From Prevotellaceae bacterium UBA1726 (GTDB taxonomy: Bacteria; Bacteroidota; Bacteroidia; Bacteroidales; Bacteroidaceae), in the NCBI GenBank assembly GCA_002316005.1, contig DCIM01000039.1, forward strand, positions 1 through 64,000: a stretch of 64,000 nucleotides of DNA. The letters run 5' to 3'. A program made the translations under genes and the position numbers. Positions 15,808 through 24,529 of this stretch are shown piece after piece. How positions within the stretch are numbered: the first letter of the stretch is position 1; each line of letters starts with the position of its first letter. The notes beneath the pieces were generated by a model that saw only the letters and a program-made list of their open reading frames with translations, did no database searches and was not told the origin of the DNA.

Positions 15808-17382
15808 TTATTTACTACGATTCATTTTTCGTCTGTAAACACCACCAACGATATTCAACAGTATCGTTCGTTCCGCTTTGGTAATGCCAATAAGGAGCGT
15901 CATAGCTATTGTGCATAATGAAGATAGCAGGAACACAAGAACAAAACGCATCCATGCCAGTTCGACACTTGAATGAACAAGATATGTGACTATCGACGAA
16001 ACAACTATCACCATCATTCCCGGAAGTATCAGTGTTTTGACATACTGTCCAATGCTAAACACAGGATATATTCTGCGAAGACAGAACAAACGGACAACAT
16101 GTGCAAAAGCACACAGGCCTATCATTGAGATGAATATTGAATAGGAAGGCAACTGACATTTGAACAGGATGTAGGCTACGGGTATATTCAGTATCGTAAT
16201 ACTTTCCACATACAGATGATATTCTCGGATTCGTCCTATTGACTGCACGATTGTTGTTATTGGATGATGCATTGCAAGACACACGCTATAGATCACGAAC
16301 AGGCGGGCAAACAAAACCTTTTCGTCTGACATTTCTCCTAACCACATCTGAAGGATGTCGTCCATCTCGAAAATGATTGGCAACGAGATGCAAGTGAGGA
16401 GATAGAGTATGAACTTACTGTTTAGATTAAACAATGTGTTAAGATACTCATTTTTACCTTCTGCATAGGATTGAACCATCGCTGGACGAAAGGAAAGAAC
16501 AATGCTGTTGGTTACGGAATTGAACGCATTATAGATATTGTTAGCCACGGCAAATGCAGCATTGGCTACAGGACCGAAAAACACATTCAGCAATAGCGTA
16601 CTTCCTTGTATCATTCCTGTTCCTGCAATAGCACCATACATCGTCCAACCTGAGAACGAAAACAATTCTTTATAGATTCCCTTGTCCGTCACATGTCTGT
16701 ATCTGCATTCCGGATATCTCAAACGGCTGATTAGCACATAAGAGCAGAATAGCAATACTGCCACTACGAGCAAACCTGAGGAATAGAATACCAATCGACT
16801 TGCAGGAGCATAGGCAATCAACAACGCCACAATGAATTTCAACAAACATTCAAGTGTTGATACAAGTGCATAAATCCCCATATCTTCGTGTGCAAAGATT
16901 GCTGCTGTTGAAGGTATCTGCAACAGGCTGAACATAAAGGAGAATATTGCTAATTGAAATACAACGTTGGCGGCTTGTTCCTGTCCGTCAATGTTCATGT
17001 GGGTATTAACAAACCACAGACCTATGGTTTCAAAGATTAACAGCAGAACGATTACCAGAAGAAGAATCATATTCATGCTTGCCGCATATATCTGCTGGAA
17101 GCGCTCCATATCACCCCTGCCTATAGCAAAGGAATAAAAACGCTGTATTGATACCGCAAGTACCGGAATGAAAAATGCTCCCATCAGGACAAAGCCTGCA
17201 ACAGCATTGAAGATCCCGTAATCGTAATCTCCTAAGCCTTTAAGAATATATCTTACTGCATAGAGATTGATAATGGTTATTAAGAATATACGCAGAAACA
17301 GCACAATGGAGTTGGAGGCTATACGCTTGGTACGCTTTCCAACTTCATTGTCGCTATTCGTAGTATTTCCTATAATGCCCAT
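15808..17382 (-). CDS. Wzx-type lipid-linked oligosaccharide flippase
   Basis: About 524 residues form a 12- to 14-helix protein of the polysaccharide transporter branch of the MOP superfamily. The N terminus (RTKRIASNSIVLFLRIFL, then LYAVRYILKGLGDYDYGIFNAVAGFV) is typical of Wzx proteins in Bacteroidetes loci. It should move undecaprenyl-linked repeat units across the inner membrane. I place the start at the ATG at 17382; an in-frame GTG two codons upstream (17388) is also possible. It is in an operon with wzz upstream and the EpsG-type gene downstream. Confidence 0.9.
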   Translation of the reverse strand: MGIIGNTTNSDNEVGKRTKRIASNSIVLFLRIFLITIINLYAVRYILKGLGDYDYGIFNAVAGFVLMGAFFIPVLAVSIQRFYSFAIGRGDMERFQQIYAASMNMILLLVIVLLLIFETIGLWFVNTHMNIDGQEQAANVVFQLAIFSFMFSLLQIPSTAAIFAHEDMGIYALVSTLECLLKFIVALLIAYAPASRLVFYSSGLLVVAVLLFCSYVLISRLRYPECRYRHVTDKGIYKELFSFSGWTMYGAIAGTGMIQGSTLLLNVFFGPVANAAFAVANNIYNAFNSVTNSIVLSFRPAMVQSYAEGKNEYLNTLFNLNSKFILYLLTCISLPIIFEMDDILQMWLGEMSDEKVLFARLFVIYSVCLAMHHPITTIVQSIGRIREYHLYVESITILNIPVAYILFKCQLPSYSIFISMIGLCAFAHVVRLFCLRRIYPVFSIGQYVKTLILPGMMVIVVSSIVTYLVHSSVELAWMRFVLVFLLSSLCTIAMTLLIGITKAERTILLNIVGGVYRRKMNRSK

Positions 17383-17396
17383 CTTCACTGGTTATT

Positions 17397-18470
17397 CTAT
17401 GCCAAAGATGTGAACAGAACTTTTCTGCCTGCATACATACTTGAGAATACGAATGCGAGGATTGTCATTGCAGCAACAAAAATCATTCGTTTCGGACTTG
17501 CAGGCTTGATTGGAACCTCTGCGCCTTGCAACAGAGTGAAGGCTGGGGTGTTTTCCTGCACCTTTGCTCGTGCTGCTTGCAACTGTGTGTTCATTGCTGT
17601 ATAGGCATTGAATTTCAACTGCATATCATTCTCAAGGTCTTCCATCTTTGCCTGATAACTTGGAAGTACGATATCGGTGTTGGAATCCCCAAAACTACCA
17701 TACAAGCGACGGGCTTTCTCATATTCGGCCTTGGCGTTTGTTGTCAGTTTCTCGTAATATTCAGAATCCAGGCGGGCCTTTCTTGTACGATAATCAGTAA
17801 TGAATTCCTGAAGCTTTTCTCTTGTGGCATCGGCTATCTGCTTGCAAATAGTAGGGTCCTGATCTGCCACTGAAATGGAAATCACAGAGGTCTTCATGTC
17901 AAAATCCAACGAAATATTGTCGCGGATATTCTTGATAACGCTGGTCTGCTTGCGAGAAAGATGATATGGATCGAATTCTGCATTCTTTCCAACCAAATCC
18001 TTCTTTGGGAATAGTTCCTTTATCTTGGAAATAAGTATCGACCACCATGGGGCATCCTGATGGAATGCTATGTAATCATAGTACGAGCAATTTATCTTCC
18101 CGTCAACACTCTTCACCTTCAAGTCAAAGAGTTTTGCAACAAAGGCGTTGTCGCTCATCAAATCTGGATAGAGCAATGGCGAAATAGCATCCGACGAAAC
18201 AGCATCACCAATATCAAAACCAAAAGATGATGCCAATGAAGAAAGGGCACCACCGCCATCGGCTCCTGATACTTCTGGAGCTACACGGGTTACAGTTGTA
18301 TATGTTCGTGGAATGCAGAGAATAAATGCTGATGACAAGATCGCAGCAATCAGACATACGCTGCAAATCATCTTACGCTGCTCAAACATCAACTTGAGAA
18401 GTTTTCCCATCTCAAGTACATGAGGCTGAGCTTCTTCGCTATTTACATTCTGGATATTTGTTTCTTCCAT
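17397..18470 (-). CDS. wzz: Chain-length determinant (Wzz-type) protein
   Basis: The 357-residue product has two membrane helices (about 36-55 and 330-350) around a large periplasmic part with long helices (residues 215-310). The second helix is preceded by the Pro-rich VPIKPASPKR typical of Wzz/PCP proteins. It has no cytoplasmic BY-kinase domain, and no separate kinase gene is visible nearby. It should set polymer length together with the EpsG-type polymerase and the SLBB export protein, whose gene is 9 nt upstream. Confidence 0.9.
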   Translation of the reverse strand: MEETNIQNVNSEEAQPHVLEMGKLLKLMFEQRKMICSVCLIAAILSSAFILCIPRTYTTVTRVAPEVSGADGGGALSSLASSFGFDIGDAVSSDAISPLLYPDLMSDNAFVAKLFDLKVKSVDGKINCSYYDYIAFHQDAPWWSILISKIKELFPKKDLVGKNAEFDPYHLSRKQTSVIKNIRDNISLDFDMKTSVISISVADQDPTICKQIADATREKLQEFITDYRTRKARLDSEYYEKLTTNAKAEYEKARRLYGSFGDSNTDIVLPSYQAKMEDLENDMQLKFNAYTAMNTQLQAARAKVQENTPAFTLLQGAEVPIKPASPKRMIFVAAMTILAFVFSSMYAGRKVLFTSLA

Positions 18471-18479
18471 AGTCGTGCT

Positions 18480-21044
18480 TTATTTAAGTACTGATACGAT
18501 TACGGCACCGACAGTTGCCAAGCTTGTGAGCAGGCTGACAATCAGCGATACATTCTGTGTGGTGTTGCTTGCTGTCGAACGCTCTGGTAATATAATCTCA
18601 CATCCAGGCTCTATCTTCGCTCCGTCGCGAACCATTGCCGACGAACCGTTTTGATAAACTACATACGCCCACTTACGGTTCTTGCGACCACGTGTACCCG
18701 ACTGTTGGATGTAGTACTTGGCCATCTTGCCTTCAACATAAGGAACGGCATTGGCGTATGGCACGCTACCACTAATGCGGACGGTGTTCTGCATTGGCTC
18801 TACAATAAGGCGGTCGCCATCGCGGAGAATGACATCATCTACACATCCTGGTTCTGCAAGCGACTTCTGCAGGTTCACTGCCAACTTGTAGCAGTCCTCA
18901 CGCATATCGCGCTCTACGAGGAGTGAGTCTGGATAGCGGAGTTTCGCATCGGTTGTCATTTGCGCACCGTTCGAAAGAGCGTATGCCCAACTTGCGCGGG
19001 TTTTGTCAAGAGTAGTCAGACGGCGGCGCTCTTCTTCGCTATTGAACTTACGCATGATGTATGCTCCGTTCTTGGCAGCCTGAGCTGTAACACCACCACA
19101 CATTGCAAGGACATCGCTGACGCGGGTGTTGTCGCTCGAGAGACTGTAAGTTCCCTCGCCCATCACTTCACCTTCTACGGTGATGCTTGCCTGCTCGCGG
19201 TATTCTGGGTTCTTGTTCACATAAACCTCATCGAAAGGCTGCAACTTGAATCCCTCGTTGCCATCGAGCACGAATCCGTCCTTGATCTCAATCTCAAAGG
19301 TCTTTGCACGTGTACCACGTGCCACCTGCGTATTGCCCTTCTTGTCGGTTGTTGCCTGGCCCTGTGCCACTTCGCGGCGACTGATGGTCACCTTGTTCTT
19401 CGCAGCACTTTCCTTCAGACCACCTGCCTGAAGGATGAAGTCCTCTACGGTCATTCCTTCGGCATACTGATACTGACCTGGATAGTAAACCTCTCCGTAA
19501 ATCTTCAGCACTTGGTTCTTATTGCGTTCTTCCTTACTTGGTATGAAAACCACATCCTCACTCTGCAATGGGATGTCAGCATCTGTTCCGTTGAGGATTG
19601 CTGTAAGGTTCAATGGGAGTACCTCAAGGGTGTGGTCCTCGCGCATTCTGTGTAGGATGATATGGTCGGTGAAGGCTTCATCCTGAAGTCCATCGGCAAT
19701 ATTTAGCAGGTCGCGAACGGTTGTCACCTTCTCGCCTATCTGATACATTCCTGGGCGGAGAACGGCACCGCGCAACTCAACGATGTTTTCGAAGCGTGCT
19801 ATTACGGAGTCAACAGATACAGAGTCTTCGTCGCAGAGTTTGAATTCGTTCATGTCAAACTCTGTCACATTCCATACCGAGTATTCCTTGCCTGCCTTAC
19901 GGGTTACGCGGACTGTATTTCTATAGGCGTCGCCTGTGAAGCCACCAGCATACTTCAGCAATGTGCCAAGCGACTCGTCTTTCTTCATTTCATAGAACAT
20001 TGGACGCTTCACCTTACCCGTCACATTCACCAAGCAATCGTAGGTGCCTACAACAATGACATCATTGTCGGAGAGTTTCACATTGCCTGTGAGTTTGCCA
20101 TTGAGGATGTAGTCGTAAATATCTACCGACGACACGAGCTTACCTTTGCGGTAAACTTTGATATCGCGCAATGTACCGATATCACTCACGCCACCTGCCA
20201 TATAGAGGGCATGGAACACACTTGAGAAGGCGCTCAAGGTGTATGTTCCAGGAACACGGACCTCGCCCATCACATTCACCATGATTGAGCGTGTCTCGCC
20301 GATGGTGAGTTTGATACTGCTGCCGGCATAGCGCTGACCGAGTGTTGAACGGAGGCGACTGGTTGCCTGTGCAACGGTCAAACCGCTAACTGCCACAGGG
20401 CCGTAGCCTTCAATATTGATATATCCGTCAGGGCTGACTGTTGTCTCAACATTTTTTTGCGATGCGCCATAGACATCCACAAATACCTGATCGCCAGGAC
20501 CGAGTACATAGTTCTGCGGAGTAGCAATGTTCATGTTTGGTTCGAACGAGAGGTTCTTGTTGTTGAAGATGTCACGACCGAACACACGGCGCTGGTTTCT
20601 GTACATCTGTTCCATCTCGCGGTCGAACATTCCGAGCGAGTCGGGCATGAAGTCACCGAGTTCTGTGCGCATCTCGTTCCAGGCAGCATCCTTCTCGTCG
20701 TAGGTGTTCTGCATGTTGGCATCGGTCATTCTGTAAGGCGACACATTCTGGTCGTTCTGAGTAGCCTTTGGCTTACGACTGCGATCGCTCTTGTCCGAGA
20801 GATCAGTAGCACCTTGGGCACTCTGTCCGCCCATCTTCTCGTACTTCTTACGCACCTGACGCAGGCGGTCGACAGTGACGCCCTTCTGCATCAACTTTGT
20901 AACAATCTGGCCCTGACTGGTACCAGCCTTCTGTTCTTTCTGAACGAATTCAATGATCTGTGCATCGGTCATCGACGATTGTGCCATAGCAACAACAGGC
21001 ATCAGTGTAGCGAAGACCATTGCGAGGAAGATTTTTCTAATCAT
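18480..21044 (-). CDS. Polysaccharide export outer-membrane protein with SLBB domains (Wza-type)
   Basis: The 854-residue product has a signal peptide (1-21, ending AMAQS). After an unusual low-complexity region with NQRRVFGRDIFNN, the Poly_export domain starts at NYVLGPGDQVFVDVYGASQ (about 178-196), followed by at least five SLBB repeats (VMGEVRVPGTYTL, VTGKVKRPMFYEM, LRGAVLRPGMYQI, IYGEVYYPGQYQY, VEGEVMGEGTYSL, ISGSVPYANAVPY). A single hydrophobic segment closes the C terminus. At more than twice the length of E. coli Wza it is the long Bacteroidetes form. It is first in the operon behind the promoter at 21126-21133. Long plus-strand open frames opposite it look like codon-bias shadows. Confidence 0.92.
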   Translation of the reverse strand: MIRKIFLAMVFATLMPVVAMAQSSMTDAQIIEFVQKEQKAGTSQGQIVTKLMQKGVTVDRLRQVRKKYEKMGGQSAQGATDLSDKSDRSRKPKATQNDQNVSPYRMTDANMQNTYDEKDAAWNEMRTELGDFMPDSLGMFDREMEQMYRNQRRVFGRDIFNNKNLSFEPNMNIATPQNYVLGPGDQVFVDVYGASQKNVETTVSPDGYINIEGYGPVAVSGLTVAQATSRLRSTLGQRYAGSSIKLTIGETRSIMVNVMGEVRVPGTYTLSAFSSVFHALYMAGGVSDIGTLRDIKVYRKGKLVSSVDIYDYILNGKLTGNVKLSDNDVIVVGTYDCLVNVTGKVKRPMFYEMKKDESLGTLLKYAGGFTGDAYRNTVRVTRKAGKEYSVWNVTEFDMNEFKLCDEDSVSVDSVIARFENIVELRGAVLRPGMYQIGEKVTTVRDLLNIADGLQDEAFTDHIILHRMREDHTLEVLPLNLTAILNGTDADIPLQSEDVVFIPSKEERNKNQVLKIYGEVYYPGQYQYAEGMTVEDFILQAGGLKESAAKNKVTISRREVAQGQATTDKKGNTQVARGTRAKTFEIEIKDGFVLDGNEGFKLQPFDEVYVNKNPEYREQASITVEGEVMGEGTYSLSSDNTRVSDVLAMCGGVTAQAAKNGAYIMRKFNSEEERRRLTTLDKTRASWAYALSNGAQMTTDAKLRYPDSLLVERDMREDCYKLAVNLQKSLAEPGCVDDVILRDGDRLIVEPMQNTVRISGSVPYANAVPYVEGKMAKYYIQQSGTRGRKNRKWAYVVYQNGSSAMVRDGAKIEPGCEIILPERSTASNTTQNVSLIVSLLTSLATVGAVIVSVLK

Positions 21045-21125
21045 TTTATTTTGGTTTTTATTATTTTTTGCGAAGTTTTATATTACATATAACTGAAATT
21101 TCGTTTTTTTATTGCTCAAAGCGTG

Positions 21126-21133
21126 CAAATTTA
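21126..21133 (-). promoter_or_regulatory. -7 promoter element of the minus-strand exopolysaccharide operon
   Basis: Minus strand TAAATTTG fits TAnnTTTG, about 80 nt before the SLBB gene start. TTG at 21156-21158 could be the -33 element, with a slightly long spacer. Confidence 0.55.
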
Positions 21134-21218
21134 CTAAAAAAAACACAAAAACCATCAATAATCAAAGATTATTACGCCATAATTCCTTAAAAACAGGAAT
21201 AATACGACTATGGTTTCG

Positions 21219-21236
21219 TTGTTTACAAGTAAACAA
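21219..21236. promoter_or_regulatory. 18-bp palindrome upstream of the export operon
   Basis: TTGTTTAC-AA-GTAAACAA is a perfect inverted repeat about 85 bp upstream of the -7 element. It could bind a dimeric regulator; none is identified. Confidence 0.4.
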
Positions 21237-21351
21237 TAATGTAAAATATTTTTGCATTGTCTTTTTAAGTCATTCTATGGTACCAACCCACTAATTGCAT
21301 TTATAAACCACTGATATTCAACGAGTTGATTCGCACGCTAAAATCAGCTAA

Positions 21352-21434
21352 TGATTTCAGTGGAATGACAGTGTCATTTCGCCCAAATGACCTCTTCATT
21401 TCAGTGGAATGACAGGCTCATTTCAGTGGAATGA
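21352..21434. repeat. Array 1 of a 17-bp palindrome at 22-bp spacing (4 units)
   Basis: Units lie at 21352-21368, 21374-21390, 21396-21412 and 21418-21434. Three match TCATTTCAGTGGAATGA (one with a single change) and the second is TCATTTCGCCCAAATGA. The 5-bp spacers are CAGTG, CCTCT and CAGGC. The same unit and period recur at 34911-34971 and 51827-51931. Confidence 0.85.
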
Positions 21435-21630
21435 GAATGCGATATTAACATGTAAAATATTTTCACGTCACATTTGTTAATTTGATTGTCAATGCTTGTA
21501 GTATGTTTTTTTAACCTCACCACAAAGTTACGACTATTTTCTGATTGGGTGCAAGAGTTGTCCTGGATTTTGGAGCATGCTGTCCCGAATTTTGAACACA
21601 CGCATCATTTCAATCCTCGCGTACCGCAAA

Positions 21631-21826
21631 AATCTTACAGTTCTCACAGTTCTTACAGTGTAAGATGAGGTGGACACGGTATGACACAAGAATAATAAAA
21701 CAATTTTAATATATAAATATATTTATATATTAATTTTCTATTCAACTCTTTTAAGCATATTTGTGTCTGAGCATTGGCATTATACGTAAAGCAAACCTAC
21801 TGTAAGACTGTAAGAACTGTAAGATT
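21631..21826. repeat. 196-bp element with 28-bp inverted ends built of CTGTAAGA repeats
   Basis: The right end (21799-21826) holds three copies of CTGTAAGA. The left end (21631-21659) holds the inverse TCTTACAG, with one variant TCTCACAG. The two ends pair almost perfectly. The 139 bp between them are AT-rich with an inner ATATAAATATATTTATAT palindrome (around 21710-21730) and no gene. It may be a miniature mobile element or a decayed remnant of one. Confidence 0.6.
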
Positions 21827-21856
21827 GTGCTCAAAAAAAAGAATTTAAAGAAAAAC

Positions 21857-21888
21857 TTTGTTCGTTTCAGAAAAACTTCGTAATTTTG
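21857..21888 (+). promoter_or_regulatory. Promoter of ssrA
   Basis: TTTG at 21857-21860 and TAATTTTG at 21881-21888 are 20 bp apart, a textbook Bacteroidetes promoter. Transcription would start near 21894, leaving a precursor leader of about 165 nt before tmRNA. Confidence 0.7.
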
Positions 21889-21990
21889 CAGTCGCTAAAC
21901 AACATTCCACGCTGTTTTGTCAATAAACCGAGAGGTGCTTCCTATAATTAATATCAGAAGGTACTTCTTAATAAATGAGGGGGTTACTTC

Positions 21991-22063
21991 GGAAAATAGA
22001 AGACGCGAGCCAGCCAAGGCTGACACTCGCTATTTTCCTCAGTGACACCCTTGCAAGCAAGGG
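21991..22063 (+). other. Structured 5' leader of the tmRNA precursor
   Basis: GGAAAATA (21991-21998) pairs with TATTTTCC (22031-22038), and inner GCGAG/CTCGC extends the stem. Immediately after it, CCCTTGC-AA-GCAAGGG (22048-22063) forms a hairpin whose last three bases are the first bases of mature tmRNA. Confidence 0.5.
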
Positions 22064-22455
22064 GTTGACTGGATTTGACAGCAGAAGAGATGGTGTGTAA
22101 GCACGCGGAGCTTCGTTGCCTGGCTCCTAAATATCAGACATCGACAAATTAATTGGCGAAAACAACTACGCTCTCGCTGCTTAATCGAAGTATAGTAGAT
22201 TAGAGCTTAATCTCGGCACCAGGTGCTGAGACGAGACATCGCCCAGAGGTTCTTGTTCCGAAACGCTCTGATCCGGCGGTGCAGGTAAATCGGAAATAGT
22301 CGTGTAAGGCCTCGATTGCACGATGAAATTTTAGAGGATAAGGTTGCGGTTGGTGGTCTGGGTCTTGCCGTAACTCGAAAATGAAGGCCAGAATAAGCGT
22401 GTAGAAAGCACATGGTTTCCCTGTTTGGACGCGGGTTCGACTCCCGCCAGCTCCA
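22061..22455 (+). ncRNA. ssrA: tmRNA (one-piece)
   Basis: The 5' end GGGGTTGACTGGATTTGACA and the 3' end with the T-arm GCGGGTTCGACTCCCGC and acceptor CAGCTCC pair as a tRNA-like acceptor stem (GGGGTTG with CAGCTCC). The tag frame at 22155-22184 encodes GENNYALAA followed by TAA, the Bacteroidetes-type tag. tmRNA rescues stalled ribosomes and marks the product for proteolysis with SmpB; smpB is not in this window. CCA is not fully encoded. Confidence 0.97.
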
Positions 22456-22462
22456 CCCTAAC

Positions 22463-22498
22463 AAAAAGGCTTCCCATCTCTCGGGAGGCCTTTTTTTT
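22463..22498 (+). terminator. ssrA terminator
   Basis: AAAAAGGC-TTCCC pairs with GGGA-GGCC-TTTTT, followed by eight T residues. Confidence 0.85.
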
Positions 22499-22525
22499 AT
22501 AAAAAATCAAAAATCACCGAAACAA

Positions 22526-22557
22526 TTTTGCAGAACAAGAACTTTTTGCTATATTTG
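22526..22557 (+). promoter_or_regulatory. Promoter of the fucose operon
   Basis: TTTTG (22526-22530), a 19-bp spacer and TATATTTG (22550-22557) form a good match. The leader to fucI is about 80 nt. No operator was recognised. Confidence 0.65.
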
Positions 22558-22641
22558 CATTCAAATGAGTGTTCATGTTATGAACAACAACCTTTACAAT
22601 AACAAAAAACAATATAAACCTAAAAAAACTACCAACTAACA

Positions 22642-24459
22642 ATGATGTATCCAAAAATTGGTATTCGTCCTACCATCGACGGACGACAGGGCGGCGTACG
22701 CGAGAGCCTTGAAGAGAAGACAATGGCTTTGGCAAAGGCTGTTGCAGAGTTGATTACAAATAATCTCCGCAATGGTGACGGTTCACCTGTGGAGTGTGTC
22801 ATTGCCGACAGTACCATTGGTCGCGTGGCAGAGGCTGCCGCTTGTCAGGAGAAGTTCGACCGCGAGAATGTCGGCTCTACTATCACCGTGACCTCTTGCT
22901 GGTGCTACGGTTCAGAGACAATGGACATGGACCCTACCCGACCAAAGGCTGTGTGGGGATTCAACGGAACAGAGCGTCCGGGTGCTGTCTATCTTGCTGC
23001 CGTTCTTGCTGCTCACGCACAGAAGGGTTTGCCTGCATACGGCATCTACGGTCATGATGTTCAGGACCTTGCCGACAACACCATCCCTGCAGACGCAGCA
23101 GAGAAGATTCTGCGCTTTGCCCGTGCCGCTCAGGCAGTGGCAACAATGCGTGGAAAGTCATATTTGAGTATGGGTAACACCTGTATGGGTATTGCCGGTT
23201 CTATTGTTGATGCCGACTTCCTGCAGCATTACTTAGGTATGCGTACAGAATATGTATCGCTCGTGGAGATTCTCCGTCGTGTTGACTTCGGCATCTACGA
23301 CCATGAGGAGTTTGAGAAGGCTATGGCATGGGTAGAGAAATACTGCAAGCCACAGGAAGGTCACGACTACAACGAGGATCGCCCACTCTTCCCTGGTACA
23401 CCGATGACCACCTTCAACGGCAAGGGCAAGGGCAAGAACCGCGAGGAGAAGGACAAGGACTGGGAGTTCACCGTACAGTGTATGATGATTATCCGCGACC
23501 TCATGGAAGGTTCTGCTAAACTGAAGGAGATGGGCTACCACGAAGAGGCACTCGGCCACAACGCTATCGTTGGTGGTGTGCAGGGTCAGCGTCAGTGGAC
23601 CGACTACCGTCCAAACTTCGACTTCCCTGAGTCGATGATGTGTACCTCCTTCGACTGGAACGGTAAGCGTGAGGCAAAGGTGCTCGCAACTGAGAACGAC
23701 TTCCTCAATGGTATGTCGATGCTCTTCGGTCATCTGCTCACCAACCGCGGCGTGATGTTCTCGGATGTTCGTACATACTGGTCGCCTGAGGCTGTAGAGC
23801 GCGTGACAGGCAAGAAACCTGAAGGCGGCGCTGCCAACGGTTTCATCCACCTCATCAATTCAGGTGCTACAACACTCGATGCTACAGGTGCTATGACCGA
23901 CGCTGAGGGTAACCCAACAATGAAACCACACTGGGAGATGACCGACCAGGATGCAGAGGCATGCTTGAAGGCAACAAACTGGATGCCAGCCGACCGCGAT
24001 TATTTCCGTGGTGGTGGTTATTCGTCACACTTCAAGACAAAGGGCGGTATGCCAATGACTATGCTCCGTCTGAACATGGTGGCTGGTCTCGGTCCTGTGC
24101 TTCAGATTGCCGAGGGATGGAGTGTGGAACTGCCAGACGAGCAGCACGACATTCTCGACAAGCGTACTGACCCAACATGGCCAACAACATGGTTTGCACC
24201 ACGCCTCGACCCAACAAAGGACGCATTCAAGGATGTATATTCAGTGATGAACAACTGGGGCGCCAACCACGGTGCCATCTGCTACGGACATGTAGGTGCA
24301 GACTTGCTTACATTGGCTTCAATGCTCCGCATTCCAGTTTGTATGCACAACATCGAGGATAAGGACATCTTCCGTCCTGCTTGCTGGAATGCATTCGGTA
24401 TGGACAAGGAAGGACAGGACTACCGTGCTTGCCAGAACTTCGGTCCAATTTATAAGTAG
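22642..24459 (+). CDS. fucI: L-fucose isomerase
   Basis: The 605-residue enzyme interconverts L-fucose and L-fuculose (EC 5.3.1.25) with Mn2+. It begins KIGIRPTIDGRQGGVRESLE and contains SCWCYGSETMDMD, GNTCMGIAGSIVD, SFDWNGKRE followed by VLATENDFLNG (the catalytic Glu/Asp region) and WGANHGAICYGHVGADLLTLASMLRIPV with the catalytic His. Length fits the E. coli enzyme (591 residues) with small insertions such as GKGKGKNREEKDKD near 255. Two adjacent ATGs at 22642 and 22645 are possible starts. It opens an operon with a class II aldolase and the fucose permease. Confidence 0.97.
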   Translation: MMYPKIGIRPTIDGRQGGVRESLEEKTMALAKAVAELITNNLRNGDGSPVECVIADSTIGRVAEAAACQEKFDRENVGSTITVTSCWCYGSETMDMDPTRPKAVWGFNGTERPGAVYLAAVLAAHAQKGLPAYGIYGHDVQDLADNTIPADAAEKILRFARAAQAVATMRGKSYLSMGNTCMGIAGSIVDADFLQHYLGMRTEYVSLVEILRRVDFGIYDHEEFEKAMAWVEKYCKPQEGHDYNEDRPLFPGTPMTTFNGKGKGKNREEKDKDWEFTVQCMMIIRDLMEGSAKLKEMGYHEEALGHNAIVGGVQGQRQWTDYRPNFDFPESMMCTSFDWNGKREAKVLATENDFLNGMSMLFGHLLTNRGVMFSDVRTYWSPEAVERVTGKKPEGGAANGFIHLINSGATTLDATGAMTDAEGNPTMKPHWEMTDQDAEACLKATNWMPADRDYFRGGGYSSHFKTKGGMPMTMLRLNMVAGLGPVLQIAEGWSVELPDEQHDILDKRTDPTWPTTWFAPRLDPTKDAFKDVYSVMNNWGANHGAICYGHVGADLLTLASMLRIPVCMHNIEDKDIFRPACWNAFGMDKEGQDYRACQNFGPIYK

Positions 24460-24460
24460 C

Positions 24461-24495
24461 CCCCTAAATCCCCCTTAGGGGGACTTGGGGTTTCA
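24461..24495. repeat. REP-like CCCCCTAA/TTAGGGGG palindrome
   Basis: CCCCCTAAATCCCCC-TTAGGGGG-ACTTGGGG follows directly after fucI. This type of C-rich/G-rich intergenic palindrome is common between Bacteroidetes genes. It may fold in the mRNA and separate expression of fucI from the aldolase gene. Confidence 0.6.
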
Positions 24496-24529
24496 AGTTT
24501 CAGGTATCAAGTAATTAAAAAGAAAAACA

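Noticed and set aside
18960..21092. Long plus-strand open frames opposite the SLBB export gene (231 and 211 codons)
   Set aside because: They have no promoter, signal or recognisable domain, are Cys/His/Leu-rich in the way of reverse-complement shadows, and the minus strand encodes a clear full-length protein.
21486..21668. Small plus-strand gene of 60 codons between array 1 and the inverted-repeat element
   Set aside because: No promoter match, odd composition, and the frame runs into the left inverted repeat.
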